A stretch of 64,000 nucleotides of DNA from Pseudoramibacter alactolyticus ATCC 23263 (GTDB lineage: Bacteria; Bacillota; Clostridia; Eubacteriales; Eubacteriaceae), in NCBI RefSeq assembly GCF_000185505.1, contig NZ_GL622359.1:175751-239750 (forward strand), given 5' to 3'. Each line of letters starts with the position of its first letter. The stretch's first letter is position 1. Positions 57,271-64,000 of the stretch are shown one piece after another. The notes beneath the pieces were generated by a model. The model was not told the DNA's origin, did no database searches, and worked only from the letters and a program-made list of their open reading frames with translations. The translations under genes and the position numbers were made by a program.

Positions 57271-57762
57271 ATGCCTAAAGTTGCTGTGGTGATCGGGAGC
57301 GATTCCGATTTTGACGTGGTTCAGAAAAGCTTGACCACTTTGGACAAGTTCGGTGTGAATTATGATGCGATGGTGATTTCAGCTCACCGCAATCCCGAAA
57401 GGATTTTTAAATTTGCTTCTGAAGCGGAAGCCGATGGCTACGAAGTGATTGTTACCGCGGCGGGAAAGGCCGCGCATTTGGCCGGGGTGATCGCGGGCAT
57501 CACGCCGCTGCCGGTGATCGGTATTCCAATCAAGACATCTTTTCAGGGCGGTCTGGATTCGCTGTTATCCATCGTTCAGATGCCCAGCGGTGTGCCGGTG
57601 GCCACGGTTGCGGTGAACGGCGCAGAAAACGCGGCGGTGCTTGCCGTGCAGATACTCTCCGTTAAATATCCGGCGCTGAGGGACAAAATGAAGGCCTATA
57701 AGGCGGAACTGAACGATGCGGTGGTCGCGAAAAACGCAAACCTGCAAAAACGCCTGAAATGA
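57271..57762 (+). CDS. purE: N5-carboxyaminoimidazole ribonucleotide mutase
   Basis: This 163-residue class I PurE has IGSDSDFDVV, SAHRNPERI, AAGKAAHLAGVIAG and SIVQMPSGVPVATVAV. It moves the carboxylate from N5-CAIR to CAIR. Class I normally works with PurK, which is not in the window. GAGGAGG precedes the start. purC, usually the next gene, is absent; purF follows after 39 bp. Confidence 0.95.
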   Translation: MPKVAVVIGSDSDFDVVQKSLTTLDKFGVNYDAMVISAHRNPERIFKFASEAEADGYEVIVTAAGKAAHLAGVIAGITPLPVIGIPIKTSFQGGLDSLLSIVQMPSGVPVATVAVNGAENAAVLAVQILSVKYPALRDKMKAYKAELNDAVVAKNANLQKRLK

Positions 57763-57801
57763 CGCGGCATCCCTCGCGAAAAGGCGACGGCACATTTTCA
57801 G

Positions 57802-59235
57802 ATGGTTCATCAATTCATAGAAAAGGCAGAAAATTTGAATGTAGGTTACTTTGATCAAGACGATCACTTTCATGACGAATGTGGTGTATTCGGCGTGTTT
57901 TCGCCGGATTCGCGTGAAAATGTGGCAAACTATATTTACTACGGCTTGTTTGCGCTTCAGCATCGGGGGCAGGAAAGCGCGGGGATGGCCATCAACGACG
58001 GCGGCAAGATTGCCGTTCATAAGGATGTCGGTATGGTGGCGGATGTCTTCACGGATCGGATTTTAAAGGAGGCGCGGGGATCGATCGGCATCGGCCATGT
58101 GCGCTACGCCACCACCGGTGCCGGCGGCCCTGTTAATGCGCAGCCGTTATCGGTCAATATGCGCAATTGCCATATCGCCTTGGCTCACAACGGGAATCTG
58201 GTCAATCACGAGGCCCTTCGGGAAATGCTCGAGGATAGCGGCGTGGTCTTCCAGACGAGCATCGATACGGAGGCCATGGTGAATATTTTCGCGAGGGGGC
58301 TGCGTCACGGATTGGTTGAGTCGATTCAGCGCATGGTCGAAATTATCAAGGGCGCTTATGCGCTCGTGATCACCACCGAGGATAAGCTCATCGGCGTGCG
58401 GGATCCCTTCGGCCTGCGGCCGCTGGTCATCGGCAAGAAAGGAGCGGATTATTTTCTGGCGAGCGAGAGCTGCGCCCTGGACGCGGTGGGGGCGACGCTG
58501 GTTCGCGACGTGGAGCCCGGCGAGATCATCATCGTCGGCCGCGACGGCGTCGAGACTTATGGTCAAAAGCATTGGGTGGGCAAGCGCTCCTGCATCTTCG
58601 AGCAGATTTATTTTGCCCGCCCCGACTCCATCATGGAAGGCCGCTCGGTTTATCTGGCGCGCCACATGGCCGGGCGCATTCTGGCCAGAGAATCCGCGGT
58701 GGAAGCGGATGTGGTGATCGGCGTGCCGGATTCCGGCCTGCCGGCGGCCATCGGCTATGCGGAAGAATCCGGGATTCCCTATGGCATCGGCCTGATCAAA
58801 AACAAATACAGCGGCCGTACCTTTATCTCGCCGACCCAGGCGCTGCGGGAACAGGGTGTTCGGCTGAAACTCAACCCGCTGCGGGAGACGATTCGCGACA
58901 AGCGGGTCGTGGTGATCGATGACTCTATCGTCCGGGGAACGACCAGCAAACGACTCGTCAACACGCTGCGGGACGGCGGCGCGAAAGCGGTGCATTTTCG
59001 GGTGAGCTCGCCGCCGGTCAAGCACACCTGTCACTTCGGCATCGATACGCCGGAGCGTCGGGAGCTGATCGCATCGAAAAAATCCGTTGAAGAAATCCGG
59101 GAACTGATCGGCGCGGATACGTTGGCCTTTTTATCGCTGGAGGGGCTCAATCTGTCGGCGGGCGGAGGCGATGCCTTCTGCCGGGCCTGCTTTGACGGGG
59201 TTTACCCGATGGCGGTGCCGGTTCTCGACGATTGA
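57802..59235 (+). CDS. purF: Amidophosphoribosyltransferase
   Basis: PurF commits PRPP to purine synthesis. The chain has an N-terminal Ntn-type glutaminase, nucleophile Cys in HDECGVFGVF after a short propeptide, LQHRGQESAGMA, and a C-terminal phosphoribosyltransferase domain with VVVIDDSIVRGTTSKRL. Cys-rich segments (CSS-like HTCHFGID, CRACFDGVYP) fit the 4Fe-4S type of Bacillus. The start is uncertain: ATG 57802 gives a 26-residue propeptide, whereas TTG 57835 gives 15 residues, closer to homologs, with AAGGCAG upstream. Confidence 0.94.
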   Translation: MVHQFIEKAENLNVGYFDQDDHFHDECGVFGVFSPDSRENVANYIYYGLFALQHRGQESAGMAINDGGKIAVHKDVGMVADVFTDRILKEARGSIGIGHVRYATTGAGGPVNAQPLSVNMRNCHIALAHNGNLVNHEALREMLEDSGVVFQTSIDTEAMVNIFARGLRHGLVESIQRMVEIIKGAYALVITTEDKLIGVRDPFGLRPLVIGKKGADYFLASESCALDAVGATLVRDVEPGEIIIVGRDGVETYGQKHWVGKRSCIFEQIYFARPDSIMEGRSVYLARHMAGRILARESAVEADVVIGVPDSGLPAAIGYAEESGIPYGIGLIKNKYSGRTFISPTQALREQGVRLKLNPLRETIRDKRVVVIDDSIVRGTTSKRLVNTLRDGGAKAVHFRVSSPPVKHTCHFGIDTPERRELIASKKSVEEIRELIGADTLAFLSLEGLNLSAGGGDAFCRACFDGVYPMAVPVLDD

Positions 59236-59295
59236 GGCGACGGCAAAGAAATGGAGAATACGCAACGCGTTGTTGCAAGGTTGAAAGGAAACAGC

Positions 59296-60330
59296 ATGAC
59301 AAAAACCAATGCATATAAGGCGGCCGGCGTCGACGTGGCGGCCGGCTACGAATCGGTTCGGCTCATTAAGGAAGACGTGAAGCGCACCTTTAATCAATAC
59401 GTGCTGTCGGAGCTGGGCGGCTTCGGCGGCGTGGTGGCGTTGCCGGAGGGCTATCAAAAGCCCTGTCTGATTTCGGGGACCGACGGGGTCGGCACCAAGC
59501 TGATGATCGCCTTCATGATGGACAAGCACGACACCGTGGGCATTGACTGCGTGGCCATGTGCGTCAACGATATTCTCTGCCAGGGCGCGAGGCCCCTGCT
59601 TTTCCTGGACTATATTGCCTGCGGCAAAAACGTGCCGGAAAAGATTGCCCGGATCGTTTCCGGCGTGGCGGAAGGCTGCGTGCAGGGTGATATGGCGCTA
59701 ATCGGCGGGGAAACGGCCGAGATGCCGGATATGTATGCCGCGGATGATTATGACCTGGCGGGCTTCGCCGTCGGCGTGGCCGAAAAGGATCAGATCGTCA
59801 CCGGGCAGCACATTGCCGCCGGGGATGTGCTCGTCGGGCTGCCGTCCTCCGGGGTGCATTCCAACGGCTTTTCGCTGGTGCGCAAGCTGATCTTTAAAGA
59901 CAACGGTCTGAGCGTTGACACCCGGGTGGCCGAGCTCGGCGCGACGATCGGCGAAACCCTGCTTACGCCGACGCGCATTTATGTGCACGCGCTCGCGGAT
60001 TTGATTGTGCCCTATGGCGTGCGCGGCATGAGTCATGTCACCGGCGGGGGCTTTTATGAAAATATTCCGCGAATGATCCCCGACGGGCTGTGCGCAAAGA
60101 TCGACACAGCGGCCATCACGCGTCTGCCGATTTTCGATTATCTGCAAAAGCTCGGCAACGTCAGCGACCGCGATATGTATAATACCTTCAACATGGGGAT
60201 CGGCCTGGTGGCGGTGCTGCCCCAGAATCAGGCGGATGCCTTTGCGGCGGCGCTGAAGGCCAAGGGCGAGGCGCCGGTGATCCTCGGCGAAGTGATCGCG
60301 TCTGCGTCCGGCGAGAAGATTTTGCTGTGA
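59296..60330 (+). CDS. purM: Phosphoribosylformylglycinamidine cyclo-ligase
   Basis: PurM (AIR synthetase) has 344 residues with the family start YKAAGVDVAAGYE, DGVGTKL, GIDCVAMCVNDILCQGA, GGETAEMPDMY and HVTGGGFYENIPRM. The start at 59296 has GAAAGGAAA upstream; an earlier in-frame ATG at 59251 lacks one. It overlaps purN by 4 bp. Confidence 0.96.
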   Translation: MTKTNAYKAAGVDVAAGYESVRLIKEDVKRTFNQYVLSELGGFGGVVALPEGYQKPCLISGTDGVGTKLMIAFMMDKHDTVGIDCVAMCVNDILCQGARPLLFLDYIACGKNVPEKIARIVSGVAEGCVQGDMALIGGETAEMPDMYAADDYDLAGFAVGVAEKDQIVTGQHIAAGDVLVGLPSSGVHSNGFSLVRKLIFKDNGLSVDTRVAELGATIGETLLTPTRIYVHALADLIVPYGVRGMSHVTGGGFYENIPRMIPDGLCAKIDTAAITRLPIFDYLQKLGNVSDRDMYNTFNMGIGLVAVLPQNQADAFAAALKAKGEAPVILGEVIASASGEKILL

Positions 60331-60971
60331 GCGCGGCCATGAAGCGGATGAAAATCGGGGTGCTGGCCAGCGGCGGCGGAACGGATCTGCAGTCGGTGAT
60401 CGACGGGGTGCATGGCAGGAGCGGCGAAATCGCCGTGGTGATTTCCAACAAGGCGGACGCCTACGCCTTGACTCGGGCCGAACGGGCGGGGATTCCCGCG
60501 ACGGCCATTATCGAACGGAACTGCGGCGGTGTGGCGGCCTTTAATGCGAAAATCGTCGAGACGCTCAAAAGCTACGGTTGCGAGCTGGTGGTGCTGGCGG
60601 GGTATTTGCGCATCATCACGGCGGATTTCGTGGCGGCTTTCCCGAACCGCATCGTGAATATTCATCCGGCGTTGATCCCGTCCTTCTGCGGGCCGGGCTA
60701 TTACGGCATGCGGGTGCACGAGGCGGTTTATCGCTATGGGTGCAAGGTTTCGGGCTGCACGGTGCATTTCGTGAACGAAGAAGCGGATGCCGGGCCGATC
60801 ATTGCCCAGCGTGCGGTGGCTCTGGCCGACGACGATACGCCGGAGACGATTCAGCAGCGGGTGCTTGCCCTCGAACACGCATTGCTGCCGGCAGTGGTCG
60901 CGGCGATCTGCGAAGGCCGGGTGCACGTGGCGGGCCGACGGGTGCACGTCGATGCACCGGCGGCGAAATAG
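60327..60971 (+). CDS. purN: Phosphoribosylglycinamide formyltransferase
   Basis: PurN transfers formyl from 10-formyltetrahydrofolate to GAR. In 214 residues it shows VLASGGGTDLQSVIDG, VVLAGYLRIITADFV, NRIVNIHPALIPSF and GCTVHFVNEEADAG with the catalytic Asn-His-Asp set. The GTG at 60327 overlaps the purM stop; ATG codons at 60339 and 60348 are alternatives that fit homologs better. Confidence 0.95.
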   Translation: MSAAMKRMKIGVLASGGGTDLQSVIDGVHGRSGEIAVVISNKADAYALTRAERAGIPATAIIERNCGGVAAFNAKIVETLKSYGCELVVLAGYLRIITADFVAAFPNRIVNIHPALIPSFCGPGYYGMRVHEAVYRYGCKVSGCTVHFVNEEADAGPIIAQRAVALADDDTPETIQQRVLALEHALLPAVVAAICEGRVHVAGRRVHVDAPAAK

Positions 60972-61036
60972 GTCATCATTTTGGCAGCAGGGCGCGGGCT
61001 TTTGCTGCGAGGTTTTAAAAACAAATGGAGGAACCC

Positions 61037-62590
61037 ATGAGAGCACTGATTTCTGTATCGGACAAAACCGGCATCGTCGATTTTGCAAAGCGCATCGCGG
61101 CCTGCGGCTGGGATATTCTGTCCACCGGCGGCACGGCAAAGGCCCTGCGCGAGGGTGGCCTTGCCGTGACGGACGTTTCGGAGGTGACGGGCTTTCCCGA
61201 ATGCCTGGACGGCCGGGTCAAGACCCTGCACCCGCTGATTCACGGCGGTATTTTAAACATTCGGGACAATGCCAAGCATCAGGCCGAATGCAAAAAACTC
61301 GGCATCGAAAACATCGATCTGCTGGTGATCAATCTCTATCCCTTCAAGCAGACGATCATGAAGCCGGGAGTCGCCTTCCAGGAATGCATCGAAAATATCG
61401 ACATCGGCGGGCCGACCATGCTGCGCTCGGCGGCGAAGAACTTTAACGATGTGACGGTGGTGGTCGATCCGGCGGATTACGAAACGGTGTTGGTCGAAAT
61501 TGAAGCCGCGGGCCAAACAACCTATAACACCCGCTACCGTCTGGCGCTGAAGGTATTCGAAACCACAGCGCATTACGACACGATGATCGCCGACTTCCTG
61601 CGCCGCCAATCCGGAGAGCAGACCGACCGCGCCGAAGATCTTTTGTCCCAGGACAAGGTGAGCTTTACCTACGAAAAGGTGCAGGATCTGCGTTATGGGG
61701 AAAATCCGCATCAGCGGGCGGCGTTCTATCGGGAAATCGGCGAAGGCAAGGGTACCCTGGTCGACGCGGTGCAACTCCAGGGGAAGGAACTGTCCTACAA
61801 CAACATCAACGATACCAACGGCGCGTTGGAAATCCTCAAGGAATACACCAACGAACCGACCATCGTGGCGGTCAAGCACGCGAATCCCTGCGGGGTGGCC
61901 AGCGCCGCATCCATCAGCGAAGCCTACCGCAAGGCCTACGAAGCGGACCCGACCTCGATCTTCGGCGGCATCGTGGCGGCCAATCGCGTGATCGACAAGG
62001 CCACGGCAGATCAGATGGTGACGATTTTTTTGGAAGTGGTGGTGGCGCCGGGCTTTACCGACGAAGCCAGGGCAGTGCTTACAGCCAAGCCCAATTTGCG
62101 GCTGTTGACCCTCGACGATATTCTGCATCGCGAAGAAGGCTATGAGCTGAAGAAAGTGCTCGGCGGGATGCTCGTGATGGAGCGGGACACGAAACTTTAC
62201 GACAAGCTCGAGGTGGTGACCGACCGCAAACCCACCGATCGGGAAATGGCAGATCTGCTCTTTGCCTGGAAGGCGGTGAAAAACACCAAGTCCAATGCCA
62301 TCACCATCGCGAAGGACAAATGCCTGGTGGCCAACGGCCCGGGCCAGGTCAACCGCATCTGGCCGATGGAAAACTGCATTGCCCACGGCGGAGACAAGTG
62401 CCGGGGGGCCGTGGCGGCGTCGGATGCCTTCTTCCCCTTTGACGATTGCTGCAAGGCGGCGGCGGCGGCCGGGGTCACGGCGATCATCCAGCCGGGCGGC
62501 TCTATCCGTGACGAGGATTCCATCAAGGTCTGCAACGCCAACGGGATCGCCATGGTCTTCACCGGGATGCGCCATTTCAAGCACGCATAG
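61037..62590 (+). CDS. purH: Bifunctional AICAR transformylase/IMP cyclohydrolase
   Basis: PurH catalyses the last two steps to IMP. It has 517 residues: an MGS-like IMP cyclohydrolase domain (residues 1-190, [31 protein letters not shown]) and the AICAR formyltransferase domain ([41 protein letters not shown]). ATG 61037 has GGAGG upstream, so I prefer it to ATG 61025. Confidence 0.96.
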   Translation: MRALISVSDKTGIVDFAKRIAACGWDILSTGGTAKALREGGLAVTDVSEVTGFPECLDGRVKTLHPLIHGGILNIRDNAKHQAECKKLGIENIDLLVINLYPFKQTIMKPGVAFQECIENIDIGGPTMLRSAAKNFNDVTVVVDPADYETVLVEIEAAGQTTYNTRYRLALKVFETTAHYDTMIADFLRRQSGEQTDRAEDLLSQDKVSFTYEKVQDLRYGENPHQRAAFYREIGEGKGTLVDAVQLQGKELSYNNINDTNGALEILKEYTNEPTIVAVKHANPCGVASAASISEAYRKAYEADPTSIFGGIVAANRVIDKATADQMVTIFLEVVVAPGFTDEARAVLTAKPNLRLLTLDDILHREEGYELKKVLGGMLVMERDTKLYDKLEVVTDRKPTDREMADLLFAWKAVKNTKSNAITIAKDKCLVANGPGQVNRIWPMENCIAHGGDKCRGAVAASDAFFPFDDCCKAAAAAGVTAIIQPGGSIRDEDSIKVCNANGIAMVFTGMRHFKHA

Positions 62591-62623
62591 GGTGTGAATC
62601 GAAAGAGGAATGAGGAACGACGA

Positions 62624-63883
62624 ATGAAGGTAATGGTTGTGGGCAGCGGCGGCCGGGAGCACGCTTTGACCTGGAAAATCGCCCAAAGTCCCAGAGTGAA
62701 TGAGATTTATTGCGTGCCGGGCAACGGCGGCATAGCGCAGATCGCCGAATGTGTGGCGCTTTCGGTGGAGGATATCGCCGGCGTGGTGGCCTTTGCCAAG
62801 GCGCAGGGCATTGATCTGGCTGTGGTGGGGCCGGAGGTGCCTTTGGTGGCCGGCATGGCCGACGCGCTGACGGCGGCGGGCATCCGCACCTTCGGGCCCA
62901 ACGCCAAATGTGCGCAGTTTGAAGGCTCCAAGGCGTTTACCAAGGATTTTCTGATACGCCATCACATTCCCACGGCGCGCTACAAAGAATACACCCGCTA
63001 TGAAGACATCGTGAAGGATCTGGGGATCTACGGCTATCCGATGGTCATTAAAGCCGACGGCTTGGCGGCGGGCAAAGGCGTGGTGATTCCGGAAAACGAA
63101 GCGGACGCCCGGACGGCGATGAAGGCCATCATGGCGGACAAAGCCTTCGGAGCGGCCGGCGACACCGCGGTGATCGAAGAATTTTTGACCGGGACCGAGG
63201 CGTCTATTCTCTGTTTTGTGGACGGCAAAACCATCGTCCCGATGGAAAGCGCCCGGGACTACAAGCGCGCTTTTAACGGCGACAGGGGCCTGAACACCGG
63301 CGGCATGGGCAATTATTCGCCCAACGCCCTCTTTGACGATCCGGCGCTCAACGAGCGGATCCAAACCGAAATTCTCACGCCGATTATCGAGGGCTTTAAG
63401 GCTGACGGCATGGATTTTGTCGGCGTGCTCTTCATCGGCCTGATGATCAAGGACGGGGCCCCCAAGGTGCTCGAATTTAATGTGCGCTTCGGCGATCCGG
63501 AAGCGCAGGTGGTGCTGCCCCGGATGGCCAGCGATTTGGTGGACATCATGGAAGCCTGCATCGACGGCCGCTTGGCTGAGTGCGACATCCGCTGGAAGCC
63601 GGACGCGGCGGTGACGGTGGTGCTGGCCTCCGGCGGTTATCCGGAGAATTATCAGAAGGGTTATGAGATTACCGGAATCGACGCCGTCGAAGGCTGCGAG
63701 GTCTTTCACGCGGGGACGGCGATTAAAGACGGGAAACTCGTGACCGCCGGCGGGCGCGTGCTTTGTGTCACGGGGCTTGCCCCGACCCGGGAAGAAGCCC
63801 GCCGGAAGGTTTACGCTCAGATCGATAAGATTCAGTTCAGGGATTGTTTTCACCGGGATGATATTGCGGCCACCGAAAACTAA
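62624..63883 (+). CDS. purD: Phosphoribosylamine-glycine ligase
   Basis: PurD makes GAR from phosphoribosylamine and glycine. It is an ATP-grasp enzyme of 419 residues with VVGSGGREHALTW, GPEVPLVAGMAD, VIKADGLAAGKGVVI and LEFNVRFGDPEAQVVLPR. The start at 62624 has GAGGAACG upstream. It is the last gene of the pur operon and has a terminator behind it. Confidence 0.96.
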   Translation: MKVMVVGSGGREHALTWKIAQSPRVNEIYCVPGNGGIAQIAECVALSVEDIAGVVAFAKAQGIDLAVVGPEVPLVAGMADALTAAGIRTFGPNAKCAQFEGSKAFTKDFLIRHHIPTARYKEYTRYEDIVKDLGIYGYPMVIKADGLAAGKGVVIPENEADARTAMKAIMADKAFGAAGDTAVIEEFLTGTEASILCFVDGKTIVPMESARDYKRAFNGDRGLNTGGMGNYSPNALFDDPALNERIQTEILTPIIEGFKADGMDFVGVLFIGLMIKDGAPKVLEFNVRFGDPEAQVVLPRMASDLVDIMEACIDGRLAECDIRWKPDAAVTVVLASGGYPENYQKGYEITGIDAVEGCEVFHAGTAIKDGKLVTAGGRVLCVTGLAPTREEARRKVYAQIDKIQFRDCFHRDDIAATEN

Positions 63884-63894
63884 AAACAAAGCCA

Positions 63895-63923
63895 TTAAAA
63901 AAAGACCCAAACGGGTCTTTTTT
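63895..63923. terminator. Bidirectional terminator after purD
   Basis: A stem with core GACCC/GGGTC (63904-63908 with 63913-63917), extended by A and T runs and a 4-nt loop. It serves purD (+) and the partial gene on the minus strand. Confidence 0.88.
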
Positions 63924-63934
63924 AATACATTGTA

Positions 63935-64000
63935 TTAGAGCACTTCTTTCAAACGGGTTTCCAGCGCTTTTTTGGCATCTTCAAAGCCGGGCTTGCCCAG
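63935..64000 (-). CDS. pgi: C-terminal end of a minus-strand gene, probably glucose-6-phosphate isomerase
   Basis: The minus strand is open from the window edge to a TAA at 63937-63935, coding 21 residues that read LGKPGFEDAKKALETRLKEV and a final Leu. The LGKPGFE phrase followed by a charged amphipathic helix is how many Firmicutes glucose-6-phosphate isomerases end. Only the tail is seen, so this is tentative. Confidence 0.5.
   Translation of the reverse strand: MGKPGFEDAKKALETRLKEVL

Noticed and set aside
61253-63910. Very long minus-strand frame opposite purH and purD (885 codons)
   Set aside because: Shadow of two well-identified genes; composition typical of antisense frames.

Overview
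The window is about 60% GC, densely coded chromosome from a low-oxygen Gram-positive bacterium of the class Clostridia. The evidence is a tryptophan T-box leader, the SCIFF ranthipeptide and its radical-SAM maturase, MurT/GatD, the RapZ-YvcK-WhiA block, RecD2, [FeFe]-hydrogenase maturases and frequent UUG/GUG starts. A relative of Eubacterium/Pseudoramibacter would fit, but that is inference without a database search.

Layout. 1-1088: end of the ATP synthase operon (atpD partial, atpC). 1219-5225: an AT-rich DUF2513 gene, a P-type ATPase, an isochorismatase-like hydrolase and an orphan protein. 5255-10149: a T-box-controlled trpDCFBA operon that lacks trpE and trpG. 10156-13119: an AIM24-family protein, a ferredoxin-tailed aldo/keto reductase, a large palindrome and a TVP38-type membrane protein.

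13264-27284 is the most remarkable region. It is one same-strand, tightly packed array: nitrogenase-like H-D-K set 1, hypF-hypC-hypD-hypE, a TM1266-type regulator, nitrogenase-like H-D-K set 2, hydF, hydE, followed by dinB. A sigma-A-like promoter and a roughly 300-nt leader with its own intrinsic terminator precede it. The nitrogenase-like proteins keep the electron-transfer features of NifH but lack the gene set for FeMo-cofactor. The array therefore looks like two uncharacterised reductases or cofactor-assembly machines built into the biogenesis of Fe-CO-CN type metallocofactors.

28727-33503: murT-gatD (apparently leaderless), an M20 amidohydrolase, a methyltransferase and, on the minus strand, a cytidylate-kinase-like protein. 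33713-34115: five tRNA genes (Val, Asp, Phe, Gly, Cys). 34205-40199: ruvA-ruvB-queA-tgt-yajC, then scfA (SCIFF precursor) and its radical-SAM maturase. 40240-40527: a candidate structured RNA with its own promoter and terminator. 40683-41819: two very small proteins and a lipoprotein. 41958-43466 (minus): an IMP dehydrogenase with a structured leader. 43732-47517: recD2, comF and a CpsB-type phosphatase. 47786-52328: murB-PHP-rapZ-yvcK-whiA. 52400-53116 (minus): a metal-dependent hydrolase. 53474-63883: the purine operon purL-purE-purF-purM-purN-purH-purD. The window ends inside a minus-strand gene that is probably pgi.

Functionally the window mixes housekeeping (ATP synthesis, Trp and purine synthesis, cell wall, Holliday-junction repair, queuosine tRNA modification) with a strictly anaerobic metallocofactor programme.
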